64,000 nucleotides of DNA. Origin: Planococcus plakortidis. Lineage in GTDB: Bacteria; Bacillota; Bacilli; Bacillales_A; Planococcaceae. Each line of letters begins with the position of its first letter. Position 1 is the stretch's first letter. Shown here in pieces: positions 42,240 through 51,261 of the stretch. The translations under genes and the position numbers were made by a program. The stretch is from positions 3,130,501-3,194,500 of the forward strand of contig NZ_CP016539.2 in NCBI RefSeq assembly GCF_001687605.2. The letters are read 5' to 3'. Under the pieces are notes generated by a model. The model ran no database searches and was not told the origin of the DNA. It saw only the letters and a list, made by a program, of their open reading frames with translations.

Positions 42240-43313
42240 TTAGTTGATTTCCACAGTCCAGTCGAGCGTGTCCTCGACTTTGCCTGTCTGGATGCCGGTG
42301 ATCGTATCGTACAGCTTTTGCGATAACTCACCGATCTCGTGGTTGTTGATGATCATTTTCTGGCCCTGCCAGTTGAGTTCGCCGACCGGGGAGATGACCG
42401 CGGCCGTTCCCGTACCGAATGCTTCCTCGACCTTTCCTGCTTGGTACGCTTCGTATAGCTCATCGATCGCGATGCGTTTTTCCGTTACCGGGATGCCCCA
42501 CGAGTTCAGCAATTCAATGATCGACATGCGCGTGATGCCTTTCAGGATGCTGCCGTTCAGTTCAGGCGTCACGATCTCCCCGTCAATCTTGAAGAAGATG
42601 TTCATGCTGCCGACTTCCTCGATATAGCGCTTCTCGACGCCATCGAGCCACAACACGTCCGCATTGCCTTCTTTCTTGGCGTTCGCCTGTGCCTGGTAGC
42701 CGGACGAATAGTTCCCCGCCGTTTTCGCCATTCCCGTACCGCCTTTGACCGCACGCGTGAACTTGTCTTCCACATGGATGACAACCGGCTGCAGGCCGCC
42801 CGGGAAATAAGAGCCGACAGGTGATAGGATCACCATGTATTTATATGTAGACGATGGCCCTACTGCCAAATTGGCGTCCGTCGAGATGATATATGGACGG
42901 ATATAAAGCGAAGTGCCCGGTGTTTTCGGAACCCAGTCCTTTTCGAGCTTGATCAATTGCTTCAAGTGCTCGAGCGCCAATTCTTCGTCGATCGGCGGGA
43001 TGCTGAGGCGCTCGCTCGATAAGTTCAAACGTTCAAAGTTCTTCTCCGGGCGGAACAGCAATACGCGCCCGTCTTCTGTGCGGTACGCTTTCATGCCTTC
43101 AAAAACCGTTTGCCCGTAATGGAAAATCATAGCTGCCGGATCCAAGGAAATCGGGCCATAGGGCACAATCTTCGGTTCGTGCCAGCCTTTCTCCGTTTCG
43201 TATTCCATGATGTACATATGGTCAGTGAAAGTTTGGCCGAACGGGATCTGGTCTTGCGCCGGCTTGTCTTTCTTCGCGGTATTCTCGATTACTTCCAATT
43301 GATAAGTCGTCAT
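42240..43313 (-). CDS. ilvE: Branched-chain amino acid aminotransferase
   Basis: A 357-residue PLP enzyme of the YwaA/IlvK type that interconverts Leu, Ile, Val and their keto acids. Motifs: HYGQTVFEGMKAYR, SLYIRPYIIST, the PLP lysine in GGTGMAKTAGNY, and EVGSMNIFF. ATG at 43313 is chosen as GGAG lies 8 nt before it; an ATG two codons earlier would be only 2 nt from that site. Monocistronic, no T-box seen. Ketoisovalerate made here is also the substrate of PanB. Confidence 0.95.
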   Translation of the reverse strand: MTTYQLEVIENTAKKDKPAQDQIPFGQTFTDHMYIMEYETEKGWHEPKIVPYGPISLDPAAMIFHYGQTVFEGMKAYRTEDGRVLLFRPEKNFERLNLSSERLSIPPIDEELALEHLKQLIKLEKDWVPKTPGTSLYIRPYIISTDANLAVGPSSTYKYMVILSPVGSYFPGGLQPVVIHVEDKFTRAVKGGTGMAKTAGNYSSGYQAQANAKKEGNADVLWLDGVEKRYIEEVGSMNIFFKIDGEIVTPELNGSILKGITRMSIIELLNSWGIPVTEKRIAIDELYEAYQAGKVEEAFGTGTAAVISPVGELNWQGQKMIINNHEIGELSQKLYDTITGIQTGKVEDTLDWTVEIN

Positions 43314-43428
43314 GGTCATTTCTCCTTCTATGCAGCAATAATATTTTCACGATTTCGAATAATTATACACATCATCGTTCAAGCTGAAAAGAGCGTTTCG
43401 GAAATTCCTTAAATATCGGCCAAACGGC

Positions 43429-44043
43429 TCAGCGGATCAATTCCATGAAATGCATAAGAATTTTCGCGGTCAATCCCCAAATGACGCGGTCTTCATATAA
43501 ATAGAAAAACTCGTCCACTTGGCGCGCACGCCAGTTGTAGTTTTCACCGCCGGCAATCAAGTCATACGGGAAACTTTCCTCGGGCTGTATATCGAAATCG
43601 ATGCGGTAAACGCGCGGCTCGTTTTCCAGGAAAAACTTCAGCGGCACCGTGAAGACGCTGTCCACTTCCGGCGGATTTGGCTTGAAATCCGCTTCAGGGT
43701 CGATAAAGCCCGCAAATGAATAGACGATCATGCCAAATGGCGAGACGATGTAATCGAGCGGGAATACATTGCCGATCGCTTCTTTGCGGATGCCGAGCTC
43801 TTCCATCGTCTCACGCAACGCCGTCTCTTCTTCATCTTCGTCCCCGCGGTCGATGCGCCCTCCAGGGAAACAGATCTCTCCCGGCTGCCGCCTCATTTCA
43901 AACGATCGCACTTCAAACAGGATATGGACGCCGTCTTCTTTTTCGATCAGCGGGAGTAGAATGGCGAATTTCGAGAAGTCCCGGTTGCCGAGTACTTCAG
44001 GCACCCGCCCTTTGACTTTTTCCAGAATCTTTTCCGGTTCCAT
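43429..44043 (-). CDS. NUDIX CoA pyrophosphatase-like hydrolase
   Basis: A 204-residue NUDIX protein. The box reads GGRIDRGDEDEEETALRETMEELGI (residues ~61-85, G-x5-E-x7-REUxEExGU form), preceded by RRQPGEICFPGG, which is the CoA pyrophosphatase (UPF0035) signature. Expected to cleave CoA and derivatives to 3',5'-ADP and phosphopantetheine. GAGGTG lies 5 nt before the ATG. Divergent from pgeF. Confidence 0.88.
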   Translation of the reverse strand: MEPEKILEKVKGRVPEVLGNRDFSKFAILLPLIEKEDGVHILFEVRSFEMRRQPGEICFPGGRIDRGDEDEEETALRETMEELGIRKEAIGNVFPLDYIVSPFGMIVYSFAGFIDPEADFKPNPPEVDSVFTVPLKFFLENEPRVYRIDFDIQPEESFPYDLIAGGENYNWRARQVDEFFYLYEDRVIWGLTAKILMHFMELIR

Positions 44044-44148
44044 GCCATCACCTCGAGTTCCTTTCTTCCTATCTTACCAAATAATCGGGGCAACCGGCTT
44101 TTCAACCGCTCCCGGAAAACGGAAAATCCCGACTTCTCCCGCTGTCAA

Positions 44149-44178
44149 TTGGCGAAGATATGGCGCTTTCGCTACAAT
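44149..44178 (+). promoter_or_regulatory. pgeF promoter
   Basis: TTGGCG (44149-44154), 18-nt spacer, TACAAT (44173-44178), about 20 nt before the TTG start, so the leader is short. Confidence 0.6.
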
Positions 44179-44197
44179 GGGAGCGGAGGGGATACAC

Positions 44198-44956
44198 TTG
44201 AACCGAAAAACATATATCGATACCAGTTCCTATACCGCGGGCATCACCTTGAAAGACCCACAGGCAAGCGGTCACAATAATTTGGCTCTTCACGCCGGAA
44301 CCGGCCGCGGGCATTCACTCGAAAACCGGGAAGCCATGCTCGCTTCAATCGGCTATACGCTTAATGACCTGATATGCGCCAATCAAACCCACAGCAAGCA
44401 TTTCCGGAAGGTGTCGCATTCAGATGCAGGCAAAGGAGCGCGGACAGTTGATGATGCGATAACGGACACGGATGCGCTCTATACGCGTGACTCAGGTCTT
44501 GTGGTTTCGAGTTTCGCTGCCGATTGTGTGCCGGTGATGTTCTATCACGTAACGGAAGAGTTGGTCGGTGCTGTGCATTCCGGATGGCAAGGCACGGTGA
44601 AAGAACTCGTGCCGCACTTGTTCGCGCACTTGATCGCCCATGAAAAATGCGAGCCGGAAGGATTCCGCGTCCAGATCGGCATGGCGCTTAGCCAAGAGAA
44701 GTTTGAAGTGGACGAAGACGTTTACATGAAATTCAAAGCACTCGGCTATGCGGATCCGTTCATCGACTTTAACGAAGAAACCGGGAAATACCACATCGAT
44801 AACCAGTTGACTGTCAAAACCCAATTGGAACGCGCAGGCATTCCCGCTGAATATATCGACATCGACCGGAGCTGCACTTTCAAAAGCCCAGACGGCTTCT
44901 CTTACCGCGAAGATAAACAATGCGGCCGCCATATGGCTTATATCGTCAAGAAATAG
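44198..44956 (+). CDS. pgeF: PgeF/YlmD-type laccase-domain protein
   Basis: A 252-residue multi-copper-oxidase-like protein (DUF152). Key residues appear in ANQTHSKHFRKV, SFAADCVPVMFY, AVHSGWQGTVKELV and DKQCGRHMAYIV. Members act as purine nucleoside phosphorylases or remove misincorporated serine from peptidoglycan precursors (PgeF). The start is TTG at 44198 with GGAGGGG upstream; the frame extends 143 codons further, but that part is antisense to the NUDIX gene. Single gene. Confidence 0.88.
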   Translation: MNRKTYIDTSSYTAGITLKDPQASGHNNLALHAGTGRGHSLENREAMLASIGYTLNDLICANQTHSKHFRKVSHSDAGKGARTVDDAITDTDALYTRDSGLVVSSFAADCVPVMFYHVTEELVGAVHSGWQGTVKELVPHLFAHLIAHEKCEPEGFRVQIGMALSQEKFEVDEDVYMKFKALGYADPFIDFNEETGKYHIDNQLTVKTQLERAGIPAEYIDIDRSCTFKSPDGFSYREDKQCGRHMAYIVKK

Positions 44957-44958
44957 CA

Positions 44959-44990
44959 AAAAGCTCTTCCGCATAGGGAGAGCTTTCTTT
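44959..44990 (+). terminator. pgeF terminator
   Basis: Stem AAAGCTCTTCC/GGGAGAGCTTT with loop GCATA, then CTTTAT. Confidence 0.8.
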
Positions 44991-45059
44991 ATAACTATTT
45001 GGATAACGGTCGACTGGAGTATCCATTTTATATCCTACTTTTAGAAAGCGATGCAACAA

Positions 45060-45245
45060 CTTCCCACTCTTAAACTAGAGACGGAGCGAAAATGGCTGAC
45101 TCCTGGGGGACCGTGCAAATGAATAAGTGAAGTGGATTTGAGATTACATTTGCAACATTGATCGGGCCATTCCCGGGCAGCTGAAAACGCGATGTCCTGT
45201 CGCATCAGCTGCATGACTCGCATCCTGCGAGCCCAAGGCAACCAT
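45060..45245 (+). repeat. Degenerate GC-rich intergenic repeat
   Basis: CTTAAACTAGAGACGGAGCG and GGCTGACTCCTGGGGGA resemble the start of the copy at 7380-7410, after which similarity fades; TCCTGCGAGCCC near the end recalls the repeat 3' part. No gene is seen between 44990 and 45308. Confidence 0.45.
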
Positions 45246-45307
45246 TGAAATTGGCACCGGCCACACTTGCCTCAACTAACAGACAGTATAATTCATCAAT
45301 TATATCT

Positions 45308-48300
45308 TCAAATCATCAAAATCTCCCGAATGTCTTCTTCGCTCATCGACTGCACGGCTTCCGGACCGGATTGGATCATCTCATCCACCAAATCCTGCTT
45401 GCGCAACTGGAGGTCATACATTTTTTCTTCGATCGTCCCCTTCGCCACCAAACGCAGTACTTGAACTTCCCGCTTCTGCCCCATCCGGTGCGCACGGTCC
45501 GCTGCCTGCTGCTCGACTGCTGGGTTCCACCACAAATCATACAGGATGACCGTATCGGCACCCGTCAAATTGAGCCCAGTGCCACCCGCTTTCAAGGAAA
45601 TCAAAAACAGGTTTTCCTCGCCTTCGTTAAAACGGTCGCATAATTCCACGCGCTCTTTCGGCGGCGTCGAGCCATCCAAGTAGAAATACGATCTTCCCGA
45701 GCGCAACAGCGACTGCCCGATGATGTTAAGCATGCCCGTGAACTGTGAAAACACCAGCACACGGCGGCCGGTCAAGCGCGCTTCTTCCAAGATCTCCAGC
45801 AATTGATCGAACTTCGCCGAACCCCCTTTGTAATCTTCCACAAACAACGACGGGTGGCAGCATAATTGCCGCAGGCGCGTCAATCCCGCGAGAATACGGA
45901 TGCGGTTTTTGCGCATGCTGTTGTCGCGCAGATGCTTCAAGGCTTCGTGGCGCAGTTCTGCTAGATAAGCCGTGTACAGTTTCTTCTGCTCTTCGTGGAG
46001 CTCCGAATGTTCGATACGCTCGGTCTTTTGAGGCACTTCCCCAAGCACTTCCGCTTTCGTCCGGCGCAACAGGAACGGCCGCACGCGCTTCGCGATATCG
46101 GCGTTGCGCAGTTCCGCAAACTGGTTGCGGTCCGGAAGCAGTGCCGGAAAGACGACATTAAAGATCGACCACAGTTCATCGAGCGAGTTTTCGATCGGCG
46201 TCCCGGTGAGCGCAAAACGATGCCGCGCCTTCAGCTCTTTCACGGCTTTTGCGGTTTGGGTCGCCGGATTCTTAAACGCCTGCGCTTCGTCGAAGAAGAT
46301 CGTATGGAACGACCAGTCTTTATAGGCTCCGCGGTCCATTCGCAACGCCGGATAGGAAGTGATGTACACATCGCCTGGCTCTTTCAAGGCCTGCGTCCGC
46401 TTTGCTTTCGGGCCGTCGATGATGACCATCCGGATCCCGGGTGCGAAACGTTCGAATTCGGCTTGCCAATTGTACATAAGCGAAGAAGGCGCAACGATCA
46501 GCGCCGGCTCGTCGCTCATGCGGATATCTTCTAGTACAGACTCCACGAAAGCGATGCTCTGGACCGTTTTCCCGAGTCCCATCTCATCGGCCAAGATGCC
46601 GCCGAACCCATATTTCGCGAGCAGACGGAACCAGCTGAATCCGCGCTCTTGGTAATCTCGCAAAATGCCTTCAAAACGAGCCGGCAATTGTTGTGATTGC
46701 GTCCACGGATGGTGCAGCTCTTTCAGCAAGCGCGCAAATTCCGCCCCGGCCTCCGATAACTCATGCTGTTCGAGGCTTCCGGCAAGCCGCATGCCTTCAA
46801 GCAGCGGCACTCGTTGGACGCGTTCAAAATTATGTTCATCGATGTTCATCGTCTCCAAATACTCTTCAAATGCCGCCATTCCTAGTGTTTCAAGCGACAT
46901 TAACGTACCGTCAGGGATGCGGAAATAGCGCTTTTTCTCACGGATGGCACGGATAATGCCCCGCAGCTCTTCTTCCGGTATGCCCCCGAGATCGAAGCGG
47001 AACTCCAGCCAATCGGTCCGGTCTTTCGGCAAATTGACACGGATTTTCGGCCCCGGCAAGGTTTTTTGGATGCGCATTTTCACCGAAGTCGTCGCATAAA
47101 CTTCGAGCCATCGTTCAAGCAGCGGAACCGTATCGTAAAGGAAATCATACTCCGCTTCCTCGTCCTGCAAATAAAAACCGCCGTCCGTTTTCGTCAGCCG
47201 CCCCGATTCCATCAAGTCCATGATGGCCCGTTCTTTATCAAGCTGGCGGAACACGCCCGGATACTGACGATAAGTTCCGTCGGGCTCTTCGCATGGATTG
47301 ATGATGAGCTGTCCGTAATGAAATTCAAGGCCTGCGAGCAATCGGCTGCGCACGCGGTCGAGATACAGTTTCGCGCGCAGCGGCGTTTCCCCGATCTTCT
47401 CGATGGCTTTTTCCGTCACGATGACCGGCCCAAGCTTTTCTAGCCCAGGCAACACCGTCTTCATCATATGGGCGACTTGGCTTTCTTCCACCGGCAGCTC
47501 CTCGCCTGCCCCTTGCATCAATTCCTGCAATCCCGACAAACGCTTCATGTCAGCACTGGCCGGCTGGACAATCGATTCTTCCGTCAAGGCGACGCCGTAT
47601 TTCGGAAAAATGTGAAGACGCTCCAACCCGCGGACAATCAAGCGGTAACCGCTATCGCCATGGTCCAGCCTGAATGACACCGGCAGTGCATCCGTTACAT
47701 GAAACGGCAGCACTTCACCGAGGGGATTCTCGAATTTGGCATGCGCCATGCTCCGGAGCACGGGCAATAGGCGCTCCCAATCGCTTGCGGAAACGAATAA
47801 TTTTCCATTGTCCCCCAATTGCGGATTGCTTTCATCGAGCACCCCGAGCAGCTCCAGGACCGGCTGTTCGAGCGAATGGCGGACCGGGTCGTACGGAATC
47901 GCTGCGGTCTCCTCGGATTGGGCGTTCGACAAGGCCGCGACGAAACGCAGCGGGTCCCGGACATTTTTCATGATGGCCGTGCCGCTCCTGAACGTCAGCG
48001 CCAAGCGCCCTTCGGTTCCACTGCGGATGGTTGCTTCCACGTGATAAGGCACGCGCCGGTCGAAGCGATGCAAACGGGCGGCAGGCTTATCGTCTTCTTC
48101 GAACAGGCGGAACATCTGCTCAGCAAGCGGCCGCTCCCGCTGGCCAAGCGCTTCTGCGGAGATCATCACCGCCGCAATATGATGGCAATAGGTATGGACG
48201 AATCCGACAGGCGGACAGCTGCACTCTGCATGGATCTTTCCAGCTTGCGAACGGGTTAGCTCGACATGGAATGCGTTGCGCCCTTTGACGACCGCCGTGA

Positions 48301-48421
48301 TGGACTGGTCGTCCGCTTCTGCAATATGGACTTTTCCGGCCATATGGAACGCCTGGCCTTTTTTATAGGCAGTTTGGCCGCATAATTTACGGATATGTCG
48401 ATCGCTGATCCAAAATTCCAT
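45308..48421 (-). CDS. SWIM zinc-finger SNF2-family helicase
   Basis: A 1037-residue ATPase. Order: SWIM finger (residues ~60-90, ECSCPPVGFVHTYCHHIAAV with Cys-x-Cys...Cys-x-His), a long middle region of the bacterial SNF2-associated type, then the SNF2 motor with Walker A LADEMGLGKT near residue 611, DEAQ in FFDEAQAFKN, LTGTPIENS, and the helicase C half ending in SGPEAVQSMSEEDIREILMI. Related Bacillus YwqA/HepA proteins probably remodel nucleic-acid complexes; the role is unproven. AAAGGGG precedes the ATG. Single gene. Confidence 0.93.
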   Translation of the reverse strand: MEFWISDRHIRKLCGQTAYKKGQAFHMAGKVHIAEADDQSITAVVKGRNAFHVELTRSQAGKIHAECSCPPVGFVHTYCHHIAAVMISAEALGQRERPLAEQMFRLFEEDDKPAARLHRFDRRVPYHVEATIRSGTEGRLALTFRSGTAIMKNVRDPLRFVAALSNAQSEETAAIPYDPVRHSLEQPVLELLGVLDESNPQLGDNGKLFVSASDWERLLPVLRSMAHAKFENPLGEVLPFHVTDALPVSFRLDHGDSGYRLIVRGLERLHIFPKYGVALTEESIVQPASADMKRLSGLQELMQGAGEELPVEESQVAHMMKTVLPGLEKLGPVIVTEKAIEKIGETPLRAKLYLDRVRSRLLAGLEFHYGQLIINPCEEPDGTYRQYPGVFRQLDKERAIMDLMESGRLTKTDGGFYLQDEEAEYDFLYDTVPLLERWLEVYATTSVKMRIQKTLPGPKIRVNLPKDRTDWLEFRFDLGGIPEEELRGIIRAIREKKRYFRIPDGTLMSLETLGMAAFEEYLETMNIDEHNFERVQRVPLLEGMRLAGSLEQHELSEAGAEFARLLKELHHPWTQSQQLPARFEGILRDYQERGFSWFRLLAKYGFGGILADEMGLGKTVQSIAFVESVLEDIRMSDEPALIVAPSSLMYNWQAEFERFAPGIRMVIIDGPKAKRTQALKEPGDVYITSYPALRMDRGAYKDWSFHTIFFDEAQAFKNPATQTAKAVKELKARHRFALTGTPIENSLDELWSIFNVVFPALLPDRNQFAELRNADIAKRVRPFLLRRTKAEVLGEVPQKTERIEHSELHEEQKKLYTAYLAELRHEALKHLRDNSMRKNRIRILAGLTRLRQLCCHPSLFVEDYKGGSAKFDQLLEILEEARLTGRRVLVFSQFTGMLNIIGQSLLRSGRSYFYLDGSTPPKERVELCDRFNEGEENLFLISLKAGGTGLNLTGADTVILYDLWWNPAVEQQAADRAHRMGQKREVQVLRLVAKGTIEEKMYDLQLRKQDLVDEMIQSGPEAVQSMSEEDIREILMI

Positions 48422-48580
48422 GGCGACCCCTTTCTTCTCTGTGGTGACTTCGTGTTTTCATTATCCGTCATGCCGCAGATGTCTTCAAGCGGAGCTGCTT
48501 TACACAGGAAGTACTTTCGACTTATAATAAACTTAATTTTCAGTTATTATGTACTCACTCGATACCAAGGGGGGATGATA

Positions 48581-49030
48581 ATGACTCGTGCCCGTCAAAG
48601 CATATTCATCCGGGCGCCGATCGATGAAGTGTTCCAGTTCGCCAAGAAGCCCGGAAACTGGACAAGTTTTTACAATCATTTATCCAAACCCGAAAGGATT
48701 GACGGCGGCGGCGAAGCAGGGACGGAAGTCGAGACGGTGTTTTCCATTGTCGGTTTGCGCTTCCCTGTAACCATCAATGTAATCCGCTGCGAACGAATCG
48801 GCGATGAAGGATTCTGGGAAGGCATCATCACCGGCAGCTTCACCGCACATCAAAAAAGCCATTACCGGTCGATGGAAAACGGCACGGAAGCGACTTTTGA
48901 ACTCGAAATCGAACTGCCGCACAGTGCGTTCGACCGTTTTACGGAGCGCCTCGTCTACGACCGGCTGGAACGTAACACACTTCGCCATACGCTCGAAAAT
49001 CTCAAAGCGGCCTGTGAACTGGAGCGTTAA
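48581..49030 (+). CDS. SRPBCC-fold protein (CoxG-like)
   Basis: A 149-residue START/SRPBCC-fold protein: RQSIFIRAPIDEVFQFAKKPGNWTSFY opening is typical, with the hydrophobic-ligand cavity expected inside. Ligand unknown. GGGGGG lies 6 nt before the ATG. The next gene (an SDR) starts 27 nt downstream on the same strand, suggesting an operon. Confidence 0.83.
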   Translation: MTRARQSIFIRAPIDEVFQFAKKPGNWTSFYNHLSKPERIDGGGEAGTEVETVFSIVGLRFPVTINVIRCERIGDEGFWEGIITGSFTAHQKSHYRSMENGTEATFELEIELPHSAFDRFTERLVYDRLERNTLRHTLENLKAACELER

Positions 49031-49057
49031 AATCTTATGATTGAAAGGATGAATCAG

Positions 49058-49816
49058 ATGAGATTGGAAGGAAAAGTAGCGATTGTCACCGGCGCAGCAT
49101 CAGGCATGGGAAAATCCATTGCCGCTTTGTACGCCAAAGAAGGCGCGAAAGTCATCGTCTCCGATATAAACCAGCAAGGGGCCGATGCGGTGGTTGAAGA
49201 AATCAAATCCGCTGGCGGTGAAGCGATTGCCGTTGCTTGCAATGTTGCGAAAGAAGAGGATATCCAAACCTTGGTCGATAGCGCCGTCGCTGAATTCGGC
49301 ACGCTCGATATCCTCGTCAACAACGCCGGCATCATGGACAATTTCGAACCGGCCGGCGATATCGAAGACGAGAGTTGGGAACGCATTTTCGCAATCAACA
49401 CGACAGGCGTCATGCGCGCCACAAGGAAAGCGCTGAAAGTCTTCCTTGAAAAAGGCTCCGGCAATATCATCAACATCGCATCCGCTGGTGGATTGCAGGG
49501 AGCGCGTGCAGGCGCTACCTATACGGCCTCTAAGCATGCCGTTGTCGGTTTCACGAAAAATACCGGCTTTATGTACGCGAATAGCGGCATTCGTTGCAAT
49601 GCCATCGCACCCGGCGGTGTCGAGACCAATATCGGCTCCACGATGACCCATATCAACGAATTCGGGATGGGCCGCACCCAACCTGGCATGGGCGTCAACC
49701 CGCGCATGGGCAAACCTGACGAAATTGCTTACGTCGCCTTGTTCCTCGCGTCCGATGAATCGAGCTTCGTCAACGGCACGGTCATCACGGCGGATTCCGG
49801 CTGGCTCGCTTATTGA
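49058..49816 (+). CDS. SDR-family oxidoreductase
   Basis: A 252-residue classical short-chain dehydrogenase. Cofactor motif TGAASGMGK, NNAG (VNNAGIMDNF), catalytic Ser in NIASAGGLQG and YTASK. NAD(P)-dependent oxidation or reduction of an unknown alcohol or ketone. ATG at 49058 is chosen with AAAGGATG upstream; an in-frame ATG seven codons earlier has no site. Operon with the SRPBCC gene. Confidence 0.9.
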   Translation: MRLEGKVAIVTGAASGMGKSIAALYAKEGAKVIVSDINQQGADAVVEEIKSAGGEAIAVACNVAKEEDIQTLVDSAVAEFGTLDILVNNAGIMDNFEPAGDIEDESWERIFAINTTGVMRATRKALKVFLEKGSGNIINIASAGGLQGARAGATYTASKHAVVGFTKNTGFMYANSGIRCNAIAPGGVETNIGSTMTHINEFGMGRTQPGMGVNPRMGKPDEIAYVALFLASDESSFVNGTVITADSGWLAY

Positions 49817-49824
49817 CCCAATTG

Positions 49825-49862
49825 AAAACCCGTGCGCTGAATTCCGGCGCACGGGTTTTTTA
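49825..49862 (+). terminator. Terminator of the SRPBCC-SDR operon
   Basis: Stem AAACCCGTGCGC/GCGCACGGGTTT with loop TGAATTCCG, then TTTAG. Confidence 0.92.
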
Positions 49863-49867
49863 GGCAT

Positions 49868-49984
49868 AATAAAACACCCCGCATAAATGCGGGGTGTATC
49901 GATAGCTGCGGCGTGTCAGGCCACGCTCCACAACGTGTTCCACGAAGGAATGCCTGTCCGTCTTATGCAGCTTAGCTCATCGCG
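49868..49984 (-). ncRNA. Candidate small RNA with own promoter and terminator
   Basis: About 117 nt on the minus strand. Predicted start near 49984, 7 nt after a TATGGT -10. The body folds into a closing stem AGCTGC/GCAGCT, an inner stem CAGGC/GCCTG, and two hairpins, TTCC-TTCGT-GGAA and CACG-TTGTGGAG-CGTG; it ends with terminator ACACCCCGCAT/ATGCGGGGTGT then TTTTATT. No frame with a ribosome site exists. It was not recognised as 6S, RoxS, FsrA or SR1. Neighbours are on the other strand. Confidence 0.72.
49870..49897 (-). terminator. Terminator of the candidate small RNA
   Basis: 11-bp perfect stem ACACCCCGCAT/ATGCGGGGTGT with a TT loop, then TTTTATT on the minus strand. Confidence 0.9.
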
Positions 49985-49990
49985 TAGTTA

Positions 49991-50019
49991 ACCATAGCCC
50001 ATGCTTGCTGCCTTGTCAA
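49991..50019 (-). promoter_or_regulatory. Near-consensus promoter of the candidate small RNA
   Basis: TTGACA (50014-50019), 17-nt spacer, TATGGT (49991-49996) on the minus strand. No gene lies downstream on that strand before the terminator. Confidence 0.85.
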
Positions 50020-50187
50020 CTCCCATCGCACTCTCCCCTTACATCCCGCCTGTAAACTGACCCCTAAAAATTATTCGGAATTGATACTTTCAACTGGGTC
50101 AATTCCTTGCTACAGTAGTTCAAAACTACAGGACATTACTGAAAGGCGTTGTGCCTGGCAGATGCCCAAGAAAGAAGGAATCGTTCC

Positions 50188-50724
50188 ATGCAAAAAACCA
50201 CGGCTTATTCCAGTTCCAAAACCTATGACTTGATTATCACTTCGATGCTCATCGCGCTTGTTTTTGTGGCGACGATGTTACTCAATATCCGCTTGCCGAT
50301 CGCGGCAAATGGCGGGCTTGTCCACCTTGGCACGACGATGCTGTTCACGGCAGCGCTATTGTTCGGGCCGAAAAAAGGCGCCATCGCCGGCGCTGCCGGA
50401 ATGGGGCTCTTTGATTTAGTGTCCGGCTGGACGCTGTGGGCACCGATCACGATCATCGCTCGCGGCTTGCAAGGCTACCTAGTCGGGAAAATCGCCTGGT
50501 CTGGCGGGCGCGGCGGGGAAAGCCTCGGATTCAATATCCTGGCTGCGGCGCTTTCCATTCCAGTCATGGTCGCTATCTACTATATCGGTGAAGCGATCAT
50601 CTTCAGCAGTTGGATCATCCCTGCTGCATCCATCCCAGGAAATCTGGTGCAAAACGCTGTCGGCCTGGCACTCGCCATCCCGGTCGTTGCCGCTTTGAAA
50701 AAAACGCCTTACTTCCGAAATTAA
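50188..50724 (+). CDS. ECF transporter substrate-binding (S) component
   Basis: A 178-residue membrane protein with five to six helices and the S-component pattern LIITSMLIALVFVATMLLNIRLP, HLGTTMLFTAALLFGPKKGAIAGAAGMGLFDL. S-components bind a vitamin or precursor and dock on a shared EcfAA'T module encoded elsewhere. The substrate is unclear; no known riboswitch was found in the 120-nt leader, though it carries small hairpins. AAGGAA precedes the ATG. Single gene. Confidence 0.85.
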   Translation: MQKTTAYSSSKTYDLIITSMLIALVFVATMLLNIRLPIAANGGLVHLGTTMLFTAALLFGPKKGAIAGAAGMGLFDLVSGWTLWAPITIIARGLQGYLVGKIAWSGGRGGESLGFNILAAALSIPVMVAIYYIGEAIIFSSWIIPAASIPGNLVQNAVGLALAIPVVAALKKTPYFRN

Positions 50725-50726
50725 TA

Positions 50727-50760
50727 AAATGCCGCTCCTGAACCTTCAGGAGCGGCATTT
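50727..50760. terminator. Bidirectional terminator, ECF gene and acetyltransferase
   Basis: 16-bp stem AAATGCCGCTCCTGAA/TTCAGGAGCGGCATTT with a CC loop. Confidence 0.93.
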
Positions 50761-50761
50761 C

Positions 50762-51175
50762 TTATGGACGCGATTTTCTGAAGCCGTAAAAAGGGCGGAA
50801 CTCATGCTCTTCGTAAAAAGAGCGCGAGGAACTGGATGCCAGAAGATCGATTCTTGTATCAGGGTGCAACGCGTGCACAAAGTCCAGCAGCTTTCTCCCA
50901 GCCCCGCATCCTCTAAAGGGTTGAGCTACAAGCAGTTCGCAAATATATGTGCTGACAGAGCCATCGGTCACCCCTCTTATATAAGCTATGAGCTCCTGGC
51001 CTTGTGATTCAGCCACATAAGCGATGTTCGAGTTTTTCCATGCTTCTTTTGTTTGGATATGTTTCTCCACCAGGCCTGTCCATCCTTGTTTTTTGTTCAG
51101 CTTTTGGATGTGCTCCAAATCTTTTTCTTCGTAGCTCCGTATTGTGATCTCCAGTGCATCCCCTGCCTGTGCCAT
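50762..51175 (-). CDS. GNAT-family acetyltransferase
   Basis: A 137-residue acetyltransferase: ITIRSYEEKDLEHIQKLNKK opening, YICELLVAQPFRGCGAGRKLLDFV as acetyl-CoA site, and SRSFYEEHEFRPFYGF at the end. Substrate unknown. ATG at 51175 with GGGAGG 7 nt upstream. It lies 86 nt after mqo on the same strand but behind the mqo terminator. Confidence 0.85.
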   Translation of the reverse strand: MAQAGDALEITIRSYEEKDLEHIQKLNKKQGWTGLVEKHIQTKEAWKNSNIAYVAESQGQELIAYIRGVTDGSVSTYICELLVAQPFRGCGAGRKLLDFVHALHPDTRIDLLASSSSRSFYEEHEFRPFYGFRKSRP

Positions 51176-51221
51176 ATAAATGCCTCCCGCCAAAATAGTT
51201 TAATTGCTTTTCAATGCTTGT

Positions 51222-51256
51222 AAAAAAACCGCCAAGATTGCTCTCGGCGGTTTTCT
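51222..51256 (-). terminator. mqo terminator
   Basis: Minus-strand stem AAACCGCC/GGCGGTTT with an 11- to 12-nt loop, then TTTTTTAC. Confidence 0.85.
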
Positions 51257-51261
51257 TTTCA

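Noticed and set aside
43314-43428. T-box or CodY site before ilvE
   Set aside because: No T-box core; no good match to the CodY palindrome.
50040-50187. Vitamin riboswitch (TPP, FMN, preQ1) before the ECF S-component
   Set aside because: Small hairpins occur, but none of the conserved blocks of these riboswitches is present.
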